NCBI RefSeq assembly: GCF_013133775.1
Contig: NZ_JABGBO010000004.1
Span: 186,001 to 250,000 of the forward strand
Direction of reading: 5' to 3'
DNA: 64,000 nucleotides
DNA from: Pelistega europaea
Lineage (GTDB): Bacteria; Pseudomonadota; Gammaproteobacteria; Burkholderiales; Burkholderiaceae_B
The translations under genes were made by a program, and so were the position numbers. The notes beneath the pieces are model-generated. The model did no database searches. It was not told the DNA's origin and saw only the letters and a program-made list of their open reading frames with translations. Of the stretch, positions 18,282 to 26,954 are shown one piece after another. The first letter of the stretch is position 1. Each line of letters begins with the position of its first letter.

Positions 18282-19574
18282 TTATAATAAGGCCTGAGCA
18301 ATAACTAACGACCCGACAAAGGTGCCAGTGAATGTCAGCAAGGCAACAATAATGATTTTTAATCCTGACTGTCTAAATAAGGTTATTTCTGTCTGAGAAA
18401 TAGCTATGCCTGCATAGGCCAATGCTGGTGTAATCAGGGATAACAATCCTAACTGTTGTGTGGTTTCTAGTACATAAGTCGATATAGGCATGACAGGCAG
18501 AGCAGACAGCATTGCTGCAACAGCTACCCAAGCAACACAAGGTATCCGTAAAGGGATAACACGTTTCATTACAATACCCACAACACAAATCGCACATAAA
18601 ACCAGCAAACCAGGCAATGCTTCTATTGGGTTATGCTGCGTTCCAACCCAGTTCACCAGCAACAGTATCACACTGACAGGAACAAGCGCCCATATAGTCT
18701 GCCAAGTACTTACAGTAACATCCTCATTATCAGAAAACACCATTTGATTTACAGAGATACTTTTGTCTACTTGCTCCCCCTTCTTTCTCCATTGCGACAA
18801 TCTCTTATACAACCACTCTGCAAATGGGAGTGCTATAAAAAGAGACACAAACATACCTGTCGCAGTGGTTAAGAAATTACTGGAGGCAGCAAAAGCCATA
18901 ATATCGTCTTTTCTCATGGGGAAAATCTCAGCCAAAGCGGCGGCACACGCCCCCATCATGCTACCTGAACCAACTCCACACGCCATAGACAAAGCTCGAA
19001 TATCAAAAATCTCCCAAGATCCTACCACACCTGCCATCATGGAAAAATAAATAGCCCCCAGTAAAGTGCCTGTTACATATACTCCCATCACACCCATCCC
19101 TTCTGGAGACTTGAGCCCAAATCTATCAGCGATTAACGCCACATTGGCTTCTCGTGCAATTGAGTGTGTTGCGCCAATGGTCTCTCTGCCCATTCCAAAA
19201 CAAAGTACTGCAATAGGGAGGGCAAATAACACCGTAGCAACATTCCCCACCTCTTGCAACAACAAAGCTGGTCCAGCCGCAACGATATCATGTATGCGGG
19301 GACCTACCATCACAGATGCCTTTGCAATAAACGGCATCAAACAAATAAGAATCCACTGACTAGACACTTTATGGCCATTCTCACCCACCAACTTTCCTAA
19401 TCGTGTGATATTAGGATTAAAAAACAAGGCTAAGACAAAGGCATACAAAAGGGGAAGCAATACAACCGTCCCTATTAAAATAGGAACCTTAACTATCCCA
19501 ATATACTCTGCACAAAGTGACAATATCAATACAATAATGTAGAGTCGCACATCCCATAGCTTAACTGTCTGCAT
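18282..19574 (-). CDS. DUF3100 family membrane protein
   Basis: A polytopic protein of 430 residues with about 11 hydrophobic spans. It matches the DUF3100 family as I recall it (GPRIHDIVAAGPALLLQEVGN, GMGRETIGATHSIAREANVA, GVGSGSMMGACAAAL). The function is not established. Proteins of this type commonly sit beside an M20 amidohydrolase, as here (15 bp gap), which suggests transport of the hydrolase's substrate or product. A strong ribosome site (GGAGGAAGTA) precedes the ATG at 19574. A charged cytoplasmic loop around residues 265-285 (RLSQWRKKGEQVDKS) separates two membrane blocks. Confidence 0.8.
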   Translation of the reverse strand: MQTVKLWDVRLYIIVLILSLCAEYIGIVKVPILIGTVVLLPLLYAFVLALFFNPNITRLGKLVGENGHKVSSQWILICLMPFIAKASVMVGPRIHDIVAAGPALLLQEVGNVATVLFALPIAVLCFGMGRETIGATHSIAREANVALIADRFGLKSPEGMGVMGVYVTGTLLGAIYFSMMAGVVGSWEIFDIRALSMACGVGSGSMMGACAAALAEIFPMRKDDIMAFAASSNFLTTATGMFVSLFIALPFAEWLYKRLSQWRKKGEQVDKSISVNQMVFSDNEDVTVSTWQTIWALVPVSVILLLVNWVGTQHNPIEALPGLLVLCAICVVGIVMKRVIPLRIPCVAWVAVAAMLSALPVMPISTYVLETTQQLGLLSLITPALAYAGIAISQTEITLFRQSGLKIIIVALLTFTGTFVGSLVIAQALL

Positions 19575-19589
19575 TACTTCCTCCTATGC

Positions 19590-20753
19590 CTATTGTTTTG
19601 CTAGCTGCATTTCTGCTAATGACACCCAAAATTGAATACCAATGGGAATGGCATGATCATTAAAATCATAATGTGGATTATGCAAGTTAATGGTTGGCAA
19701 ACCCTCTTCGTCTGTCCCCATCCATGCATAGGCCCCCTGTTTCTCATTCAACATGAAAGAAAAATCTTCTGATGCCATGATAGGCAATACATTCTCAAAG
19801 ACCTTATCCTGACCAAATGTAGAGGCAATCACCTCCCGCATTTTCCTCGCGCAGATAGCATCATTCACTGTTGCAGGATAACGTTCTTGATAATCAATTG
19901 TTCCCTCCATCTGATGCAGGGCTGAGATAAGACGAACTCTTTCTATCAATTGATGCTTTAAAGTGCCCCTAACATTTTCACTCAACGCACGCACAGTGCC
20001 CTTTAATAACACAGCATCAGGAATAATGTTATAGGTATCTCCGCCAACAATTTGAGTGACACTAACAACTCCTGCTTCTAGTGGAGAAATTTCTCTGGAA
20101 ACAATAGACTGTATACTCGTAATAAGCTCAGCAGCAGCAACAATGGGATCATGCCCCTTTTCTGGCATCGCTGCATGTGCCCCTTTCCCTTGTAAAGTGA
20201 TATCGAAGATATCTAGTGAGGCCATCATCGCCCCATCGTTGACACAAAAATCACCAAGGGGCTTACCAGGCATGTTATGGAGCCCATAAATTTCATCTAT
20301 TGCAAATCGTTCAAAAAGACCTTCTTCCACCATTTTTTTACCCCCTCCCATATTTTCTTCTGCTGGTTGGAAGATAAAATAAATGCATCCATCAAAGTCC
20401 CCATGTAGCGCCAAATGTTTAGCTGCTCCTAATAACATAGCAGTATGTCCATCATGCCCACAAGCATGCATACACCCATGTTCTTTAGAACAATGAGAGA
20501 AGGTATTCAACTCTTTCATAGGAAGTGCATCCATATCTGCTCTTAATCCTATGCTACGAGTACTGCTACCTCGTTTCAAAATACCCACAACACCTGTTTC
20601 TGCAATACCTGTATAAACCTCCATGCCTAACTGACTTAATACATCAGCGACTAATTGTGAAGTTCTATATTCGTTAAAACCTAATTCTGGATAGGCATGT
20701 AAGTGTTGACGCCATGCAATGGCTTCATCAATAATACTTTGTGAAATCTCCAT
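19590..20753 (-). CDS. M20 family aminoacylase/amidohydrolase (hippurate hydrolase-like)
   Basis: Zinc-dependent peptidase of family M20D, related to hippurate hydrolase and N-acyl-amino-acid amidohydrolases. It has 387 residues from the ATG at 20753, chosen because AGGA lies 7 nt upstream; upstream in-frame starts lack one. Seen motifs: RQHLHAYPELGFNEY at the start, GLRADMDALP, the metal site MHACGHDGHTAMLLGAAK, FQPAEENMGGGKKMVEEGLF, and the dimerisation region GKGAHAAMPEKGHDP. The closing ASEDFSFMLNEKQGAYAWMG is canonical. It is encoded with a DUF3100 protein and an NhaC-like transporter, so it probably acts on an imported acylated amino acid or peptide. Confidence 0.9.
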   Translation of the reverse strand: MEISQSIIDEAIAWRQHLHAYPELGFNEYRTSQLVADVLSQLGMEVYTGIAETGVVGILKRGSSTRSIGLRADMDALPMKELNTFSHCSKEHGCMHACGHDGHTAMLLGAAKHLALHGDFDGCIYFIFQPAEENMGGGKKMVEEGLFERFAIDEIYGLHNMPGKPLGDFCVNDGAMMASLDIFDITLQGKGAHAAMPEKGHDPIVAAAELITSIQSIVSREISPLEAGVVSVTQIVGGDTYNIIPDAVLLKGTVRALSENVRGTLKHQLIERVRLISALHQMEGTIDYQERYPATVNDAICARKMREVIASTFGQDKVFENVLPIMASEDFSFMLNEKQGAYAWMGTDEEGLPTINLHNPHYDFNDHAIPIGIQFWVSLAEMQLAKQ

Positions 20754-20977
20754 TTTTTTCCTCATAATTGATGAGTCATCGTAAACACATGACTCCGCTA
20801 ACAATGATAGTTCTATCATGCAGGAAATTCTTCACAAAGTAAACAATAATGATTCTTATTAATAAATTGAAGTAAAATTTGTTCTTTTTTGGTGCACCCA
20901 ATTGAAATTCTGTTCAGATTGCACCTTAGCCTCCCACTACTAATTCTCGGTAGGCTAAGATGCATCTTTGAGGTAAA

Positions 20978-22417
20978 TTACATATAGAGTATGGCCACAA
21001 AAGCAAACAGCAACATACCCACATTAGCATGCAGGAAAGCAGGAATTACACTATCTTTAACATGATTGTGCTGCCCATCTGCATTCAGTCCAGCTGTTGC
21101 GCCTAACGTAATAGTGGAAGCAGGAGAACCAGCATCTCCCAATGCTGCTGCGGCTCCCAACATACTCATTGTTGCCAGTGGAGATAAACCTAACGCAACA
21201 CTTAAAGGAATGTAGATAGGTGCCAAAATAGGCACCGAAGCAAAAGAATCCCCAAATCCAATGGTAATAAAGAGCCCTACTACAAGCATCGTAAAGACGC
21301 CCAACACTTTACTATCTCCAAACATAGCTGTGGCTGATTTCACCAGTGGTTCAATATCTCCTGTAGCATTCAATACACCAGCAAAGCCTGAGGCAATGGT
21401 AATAATAATAGCAATTTCTGCCATCAAACGAACACCTTGTGTGAACACATCATCTTGCTCTTGCCAGCGGTAAATACCAGAAAAACCTAGAATTACAAAA
21501 CCGATTAAAGCACCAATAAAAAGAGAATCAAAAAATACTTGGCATAGTACAGTCGCTACAATGGCAAGCAATGTGAATAATAGCTGTTGCCACTTAATTT
21601 TCACGACCTCATTAAGACTCGTCTCTGAAGTTTCAACTATTTTATAAACCCTAGGCTTACGGTAACTCACAAAAACGCCAAATAGCATACCCGCAATAAT
21701 CCCCATAACAGGCCAAAACATGGCTTTAGGTGCCATATCCGCTGTACCATTAAGCCCTAGCCCGGCTCCTATGGAATTAAAGTTGCTGAGCAAAATATCA
21801 TTCAAATAAATCGCACCAAAACCGAAAGGTAAGAGTAAATAACTGGCACTCATACAACATGCCAAAATACATACCACAGCCCTACGGTCGATATTCAATT
21901 TATTCATCACTCCCAATAAAGGAGGAATCAGCACAGGAATAAAGGCAATATGAACAGGCACAAGGTTCTGTGAGAGCAACGACGCTACAATGAAGATAAT
22001 AAAAAGTGTCCACTTCATTTGTTTCTGAACTTGTAATCCTTTCAAGTTCAAACGTTGTGCAATTTTCTGAGACCACCACTCTAAAAGACCACTACGTGCT
22101 AAAGCAACAGCAAATGCCCCCACCATTACATAAGTTACCCCTACTTGTGCCCCACTTAACAAATTATCATTTAATGCAGCAAGTACCGCAGAAAAGTCCA
22201 TTCCTGCATGTAAACCACCTAACAAAGCTGCTAATACAATCGCTACTGCTACGGGAATCCGTAACAAACAAAAGGCCACCATAAGCAAAATACACAGCAC
22301 TACGGCATTAATTGGAACTGATAAAGCAACCAGTCCACCATAAATAGCAGCCATTACAATTAATGCAGGTAACACTTTACTTAAGAAAAACCTATCTTCT
22401 TTATATGTAGAAAACAT
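20978..22417 (-). CDS. NhaC-like Na+/H+ antiporter-family transporter (YuiF-like)
   Basis: Membrane transporter of 479 residues with about 12-13 spans. It resembles Na+/H+ antiporter-family proteins (GQNLVPVH-like SQNLVPVHIAFIPVLIPPLL; GFGDSFASVPILAPIYIPL; GAAAALGDAGSPASTITLGATAGLNADGQHNHV). Some members, such as Bacillus YuiF, are linked to amino-acid uptake, so an ion-coupled amino-acid or peptide carrier is possible. The ATG at 22417 is preferred over the one 6 nt upstream because AGAGG is then 7 nt away. It precedes the M20 enzyme by 224 bp on the same strand. Confidence 0.82.
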   Translation of the reverse strand: MFSTYKEDRFFLSKVLPALIVMAAIYGGLVALSVPINAVVLCILLMVAFCLLRIPVAVAIVLAALLGGLHAGMDFSAVLAALNDNLLSGAQVGVTYVMVGAFAVALARSGLLEWWSQKIAQRLNLKGLQVQKQMKWTLFIIFIVASLLSQNLVPVHIAFIPVLIPPLLGVMNKLNIDRRAVVCILACCMSASYLLLPFGFGAIYLNDILLSNFNSIGAGLGLNGTADMAPKAMFWPVMGIIAGMLFGVFVSYRKPRVYKIVETSETSLNEVVKIKWQQLLFTLLAIVATVLCQVFFDSLFIGALIGFVILGFSGIYRWQEQDDVFTQGVRLMAEIAIIITIASGFAGVLNATGDIEPLVKSATAMFGDSKVLGVFTMLVVGLFITIGFGDSFASVPILAPIYIPLSVALGLSPLATMSMLGAAAALGDAGSPASTITLGATAGLNADGQHNHVKDSVIPAFLHANVGMLLFAFVAILYM

Positions 22418-22575
22418 CAACATCCTCTCTTTCTAAACAACTCAAATCTAGGTCTCTTGTCTCCAGCCTAATCCCTTGGTAAAAGATCATTGAATATGTG
22501 TAGGGAAAACTTCTTTAAATTTCTTTGACTGTTCAAATATAGAACTAGTTTTTTAATGGAAAATTATACCCATAG

Positions 22576-23382
22576 TTAATCACTATTAGACAGTAATATT
22601 GCGATGGCCAAATTAGCCACCGCCATCCCCATACTCGAGGTTACTACTACACTAGAGCCATACCCTGCACAAGACAATCCTTGGGGAGCCTGATCTGGAT
22701 TAATCCATAAATCTGGTAGCCGAGCTTTTTGATCAAACCATACACACTTAACTCCCATCTTAGGAGGATTTTTTAAAGCTTTTCCTCGTTTATCAGAACC
22801 TTTAGGATAGTCATATTCTTTACGTAATATCTGACGAATACGCCCTAACAAATTATCTTGCTTCACATAGGCCAAATCAGTGTATTGCAGACTAAAAACA
22901 TCTGTTTTTCCTCCCGCTCCACCACACATAAAGAAAGGAATATTCTTAGACCTAGCAGCCAGTAACATAGCCACTTTTGCTTTTACTTGATCTGTACAAT
23001 CTAGTAATACATCTGCTTTATATTGATTTAGATAACTCTCAATATTGTCTGCATCCACGAAATCATCTATTAAATTCACTTTACACAGCGGGTTGATTTC
23101 ATAGATGCGTTCAGCCATCGCCTCAATTTTTGCTTTTCCTATAGTTGAACTTAGCGCATGTACCTGGCGATTAATATTCGATTCTGCCACATGATCTAAA
23201 TCGGCTAGAGTGAGTTCTCCCACACCAGAACGAGCCAAAGCCTCTACTGCCCATGAGCCCACCCCTCCAATACCAGCGATAAAAACATGAGATTGGGCTA
23301 ACTGTTCTGTTGCTTTTTCACCATATAATCGTTGCAAACTGTTAAAGCGGCGTGTTATTGAGGTTGTTTCGTTTTTCATCAT
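22576..23382 (-). CDS. tcdA: tRNA threonylcarbamoyladenosine dehydratase TcdA
   Basis: E1-like enzyme (ThiF/MoeB fold) that cyclises t6A37 in tRNA to ct6A. It has 268 residues; the ATP-binding motif is VFIAGIGGVGSWAVEALARSG (about 32-52), followed by LADLDHVAESNINRQVHA. The catalytic region includes DVLLDCTDQVKAK. Conserved KNPPKMGVKCVWFDQ and LSCAGYGSSVVVTSSMG close the fold. The gene is divergent from chaC, the starts being closely spaced, so their promoters overlap. TsaE, needed to make the t6A substrate, is encoded 12 kb downstream. Confidence 0.93.
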   Translation of the reverse strand: MMKNETTSITRRFNSLQRLYGEKATEQLAQSHVFIAGIGGVGSWAVEALARSGVGELTLADLDHVAESNINRQVHALSSTIGKAKIEAMAERIYEINPLCKVNLIDDFVDADNIESYLNQYKADVLLDCTDQVKAKVAMLLAARSKNIPFFMCGGAGGKTDVFSLQYTDLAYVKQDNLLGRIRQILRKEYDYPKGSDKRGKALKNPPKMGVKCVWFDQKARLPDLWINPDQAPQGLSCAGYGSSVVVTSSMGMAVANLAIAILLSNSD

Positions 23383-23438
23383 TCTAAGAATTGACTATAA
23401 TGTTGCCTATCATTGTAGCAGTTTATATTTGTACTACC

Positions 23439-24083
23439 GTGTCTCCTCTTACTCTTGCCATTAATAAAGCTCAGGAACATCTTCGCACCTTTCGTCTTTG
23501 GTCTGATGAAGAACGTGAAGCATCTATGTTAAAAACCCTCAATGAACTTGAGGAACAGAAGAATATTTGGATTTTTGGTTATGGTTCTCTTGTGTGGCGA
23601 CCTGAATTTGTTTTTGAAGAGTCTCGTCATGCAAGTCTAGACGGATACAGCAGAGCTCTATGCTTGTGGTCTTGTGTCAACCGAGGTACACCAGAACAAC
23701 CTGGCTTAGTCTTTGGTCTCAAACAAGGAGGTATCTGTGAAGGGCGTGTTTTTCGCATTCCCAACGAAAATATTCTAGAGCAATTCCGCCAGCTTTGGAA
23801 ACGCGAAATGCCCTCGGAGTCCTATATCCCTATGTGGCTACCTTGCCAGACACCTGAGGGCCCAGTCAAAGCACTGGTGTTTGTCATGGATAACCAATCC
23901 AAAGCCTATATTGGCGAACTCAGCGAAGAAGAAACCCTAGAAATTGTATTAAATGCTTCGGGTACCTATGGTCCATGTCATGAATATGTTACCGAAACCA
24001 CTGATGCACTAACTAAATCAGGGATTCACGATGACTATCTTGTATATCTGTCTAAGCTAATTAAAGCACGCTTGGCAAAATAG
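23439..24083 (+). CDS. chaC: Glutathione-specific gamma-glutamylcyclotransferase ChaC
   Basis: ChaC cleaves glutathione to 5-oxoproline and Cys-Gly. Family signatures: IWIFGYGSLVWRPEF (substrate loop), CVNRGTPEQPGLVFGLKQGG, LWKREM and the catalytic-Glu region around YIGELSEEETLEIVLNASG. The start is uncertain. The frame is open from a TTG at 23391 and an ATG at 23400, but a perfect TATAAT at 23396-23401 would place the transcript start after both. I therefore favour the GTG at 23439 (214 residues), although it has no clear ribosome site. It is divergent from tcdA. Confidence 0.88.
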   Translation: MSPLTLAINKAQEHLRTFRLWSDEEREASMLKTLNELEEQKNIWIFGYGSLVWRPEFVFEESRHASLDGYSRALCLWSCVNRGTPEQPGLVFGLKQGGICEGRVFRIPNENILEQFRQLWKREMPSESYIPMWLPCQTPEGPVKALVFVMDNQSKAYIGELSEEETLEIVLNASGTYGPCHEYVTETTDALTKSGIHDDYLVYLSKLIKARLAK

Positions 24084-24217
24084 ATAGCCTATGATGTCCT
24101 TGCATGTTTTAAACAAGCAAATAAGGACAATCAATTTCTGTGCGAGCTCAATCGCAAGCTGACATTTAATTCCTTTAGGCTTATACTTATCCTTGTTTTT
24201 ATTATTTAGGAATGATT

Positions 24218-24850
24218 ATGTCTATTGCTGACCTACGTCAAAACTATGACAAAGATGTTCTGTTAGAAAGCAATGTGGATCCCAATCCATTTCAACAATT
24301 TGCTAAATGGTTTGAACAAGCACGTGTTGAAGGTGGCCTAGAACCTAATGCAATGACTGTATCTACCGTAGGAGCTGACGGAAAACCAAGTTCGCGTATC
24401 TGTTTACTCAAAGATTTCAATGAAAATGGGTTTGTCTTCTTTACCAACTACACCTCAGCTAAAGGTCAGGCACTCGCTACTCATCCTTATGCTAGCTTGT
24501 TATTTTTCTGGATGGTACAACAACGCCAAGTTCACATTAATGGTCGGGTAGAAAAAATCTCTGAGGCTGAATCCACAGAATACTTTAAGTCACGCCCCAT
24601 TAGTTCACAAATTGGTGCCTGGGCATCTAAACAAAGCCAACCTATTACCCGTGAAGAGTTAGATCAACGTGTTCAAGACTATACGGCTCAATATGGTGAT
24701 GATGTACCAAAACCTCCTCATTGGGGTGGTTACCGTGTTATTCCCGAGAGCATTGAATTCTGGCAAGGTCGCCCCTCTCGTTTACATGACCGCATTAAGT
24801 TTACTAAAGATGCATCAGGTCAATGGCACTTTACTCGTTTATCACCTTAA
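24218..24850 (+). CDS. pdxH: Pyridoxamine/pyridoxine 5'-phosphate oxidase
   Basis: FMN enzyme that oxidises PNP or PMP to pyridoxal 5'-phosphate. It has 210 residues from the ATG at 24218; an ATG at 24212 is too close to the AGGA. Motifs: MSIADLRQNY start, PNAMTVSTVGADGKPSSRICLLK, FFTNYTSAKG, SRPISSQIGAWASKQSQ, and the C-terminal WGGYRVIPESIEFWQGRPSRLHDR. It is followed after 10 bp by a flavin reductase gene and then an oxidase gene. PdxA, another step of B6 synthesis, is encoded in the same window but apart. Confidence 0.96.
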   Translation: MSIADLRQNYDKDVLLESNVDPNPFQQFAKWFEQARVEGGLEPNAMTVSTVGADGKPSSRICLLKDFNENGFVFFTNYTSAKGQALATHPYASLLFFWMVQQRQVHINGRVEKISEAESTEYFKSRPISSQIGAWASKQSQPITREELDQRVQDYTAQYGDDVPKPPHWGGYRVIPESIEFWQGRPSRLHDRIKFTKDASGQWHFTRLSP

Positions 24851-24860
24851 TGGATAGAAG

Positions 24861-25373
24861 ATGAGTGTTAGAGAAGCCAATTTTGATGCTATGGCATTTC
24901 GTCAGGCATTAGGGCGGTTTGCTACGGGGGTTGCTATCGTCACAACGATAGACCCTCATACTAAAACCCCTCTAGGCTTGACAATTAGTTCTTTTAACTC
25001 TGTCTCCATGACCCCTCCTCTAGTACTATGGAGCTTACAGAACTCATCTACCCTATTGGATACATTCCTAAAAACTGATCGCTACAATATCCATGTACTA
25101 ACAGCAGAGCAGATGTTGCTGGCTATTGATTTTTCCAAGGGCAATCAAGAAGAACGATTTTCCAAGGTATCTTTTACGCTAAATGAGTTTGGTATCCCAA
25201 AACTTGATGACACCTGTTGTGCTGCCTATTTTGAGTGTTATAACAAAAGCCAATATCCTGAAGGAGACCACCATATCATGGTTGGACAAGTTGAGCGTTG
25301 TTCTCATACTGATGATATGCCACTGGTTTACCATGCTGGATCATTTAGTCTTACACCTTCTAAAGGTAAATAA
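24861..25373 (+). CDS. Flavin reductase-like split-barrel protein
   Basis: 170 residues of the flavin reductase/HpaC-like split-barrel family: FRQALGRFATGVAIVTT at the start, GLTISSFNSVSMTPPLVLWSL for FMN binding, and the late EGDHHIMVGQVE segment. Such proteins use NAD(P)H to supply reduced flavin to a monooxygenase; no monooxygenase is adjacent. It sits between pdxH (10 bp) and the FAD oxidase gene (12 bp), probably one transcript. Confidence 0.85.
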   Translation: MSVREANFDAMAFRQALGRFATGVAIVTTIDPHTKTPLGLTISSFNSVSMTPPLVLWSLQNSSTLLDTFLKTDRYNIHVLTAEQMLLAIDFSKGNQEERFSKVSFTLNEFGIPKLDDTCCAAYFECYNKSQYPEGDHHIMVGQVERCSHTDDMPLVYHAGSFSLTPSKGK

Positions 25374-25385
25374 GGGATTTAAAAA

Positions 25386-26522
25386 ATGAAACAGGCAGAT
25401 ATCCAATGTGTCGTTGTTGGTGCTGGTGTTGTAGGTCTAGCTATTGCGCGTCAGATGTCCATGAAAGGTTATGAGGTGCTGGTGGCTGAGGAACAAGAAG
25501 CGATTGGCATGGGAATTAGTTCACGCAACTCCGAAGTCATTCACGCTGGACTTTACTATGCCCCAGGTAGTCTAAAAGCGAAATTCTGTGTACGAGGCAA
25601 GGAGCTACTCTACCAATACTGTCATGACAAAGGGATAAATCATCGACGCATAGGTAAGATTCTAGTTGCAACAGAAGAATCCCAACTTGCTAAATTAGAA
25701 AAAATTAAAAACACTGCGGAAACGAATGGCGTTACTGATTTGCGTTATCTCTCAGCAGATGAAGCCATTGCACTAGAGCCTAATTTACATTGTATCAAGG
25801 CACTTTTATCCCCCTCTACGGGCATTGTCGATAGCCATGAACTCATGCTGGCATTACAGGGTGATGCAGAAAATCACGGAACACAGTGTGTATTTCTCTC
25901 CCCTTTAGAGTCTGTCACTATTCAAGATGGGCTATTCTATTGTCGCTTTGGTGGTACTGAAAGCATAGAATTAAGTTGCAACATCCTTATCAATGCAGCA
26001 GGACTTCACGCCCCCTTATTAGCTCAAAAGTTTAATGGTTTGAATCCATCCTTTGTTCCTTCTGCTTATTACTGTAAAGGCAGTTACTTCACCTTATCGG
26101 GTAAAGCCCCTTTCTCTCACCTTATTTATCCTATGCCTAATGAATCTGGTCTGGGGGTGCATCTCACCCTAGACCTAGGGGGTCAAGCCAAATTTGGGCC
26201 AGATACTCAATGGATTGACAGCGAGGATTACTCGTTAGATATAAGTCGCAGTGAGAATTTCTACCAGGCCGTCCGTCAATATTGGAGAGATTTGCCAGAT
26301 GGTGCATTACAACCTGGTTATACTGGTATCCGCCCCAAGATTGTAGGGCCTAATGAGGTTGCAGCTGACTTTAAGATTAGTACCGCTAGTGAGCATGGCA
26401 TCCCAAATTTAGTTAATTTATTTGGTATTGAATCACCTGGGTTAACCTCCTCATTAGCTATTGCTGAATATGTAGGAGGCTTATTTAATCTTTCTACAGA
26501 ATCCTATTCAGTAAGAAAATAA
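25386..26522 (+). CDS. FAD-dependent oxidoreductase, L-2-hydroxyglutarate oxidase-like (LhgO/DAO fold)
   Basis: 378 residues with an N-terminal dinucleotide-binding motif ([20 protein letters not shown], 9-28) and the LhgO-type block [30 protein letters not shown]. The mid region [14 protein letters not shown] and the end [17 protein letters not shown] match the family. These enzymes oxidise 2-hydroxyacids such as L-2-hydroxyglutarate. The substrate here is inferred only from resemblance. It is the last gene of the pdxH cluster. Confidence 0.85.
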   Translation: MKQADIQCVVVGAGVVGLAIARQMSMKGYEVLVAEEQEAIGMGISSRNSEVIHAGLYYAPGSLKAKFCVRGKELLYQYCHDKGINHRRIGKILVATEESQLAKLEKIKNTAETNGVTDLRYLSADEAIALEPNLHCIKALLSPSTGIVDSHELMLALQGDAENHGTQCVFLSPLESVTIQDGLFYCRFGGTESIELSCNILINAAGLHAPLLAQKFNGLNPSFVPSAYYCKGSYFTLSGKAPFSHLIYPMPNESGLGVHLTLDLGGQAKFGPDTQWIDSEDYSLDISRSENFYQAVRQYWRDLPDGALQPGYTGIRPKIVGPNEVAADFKISTASEHGIPNLVNLFGIESPGLTSSLAIAEYVGGLFNLSTESYSVRK

Positions 26523-26954
26523 CTCTAATTTTTGCTTACTCCTTCCTGTGCCTGTACAGTTTCTTAGTTCACATTATTTTGGGTAAAACATCCATCCTTG
26601 CTTACCCCTGTGTCCCATTAAGAATGAATAATTCCTTTTTCACCACAACCCATCATCCCTAGGTTTATGCTAAACCGAGTAAATCACACAGGGATGATTC
26701 CTTTTTAGCCCCACCCAAAGAGCAATTTTTCTCAAAGTAGGGGGTAGTTTGCTACTCCAGACAGAAATTTTTACCCCCTTCTCTTATTCACAAGTTCAAT
26801 CTAAACCACCACTTTGTCATCTTTTTTACAAAAATAATACTTTCATATTAGGGTTATATCGTATTGTATTTAACTTTGTCACATATCAAACTATAAAATA
26901 ACTTTTTAAGACATCGGCTATAAAAGCCAAATAACAAATATAGGAGACAACAAC
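26523..26954 (+). other. Intergenic region before mmsA with nested inverted repeats
   Basis: 432 bp without a supported gene. It holds the nested hairpin at 26652-26698. Two similar phrases occur, one in 26623-26640 and one ending the hairpin, both carrying ATTCCTTTTT. An A+T-rich promoter-like stretch lies just before mmsA, with CTATAAAATA near 26891. The ribosome site TAGGAG precedes the mmsA ATG. Confidence 0.5.
26652..26698 (+). terminator. Nested hairpin with T-run after the LhgO-like gene
   Basis: Outer stem ATCATCCCT/AGGGATGAT (26652-26660 and 26690-26698) encloses an inner hairpin GGTTTA/TAAACC (26662-26667, 26671-26676). The outer stem is followed by TCCTTTTT. It can act as a terminator for the pdxH cluster. 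The two-level shape and position before mmsA also allow a regulatory leader. Confidence 0.55.

Noticed and set aside
20925-20959. CTTAGCCT/AGGCTAAG stem after the NhaC-like gene
   Set aside because: The loop is large and there is no T-run on either strand.
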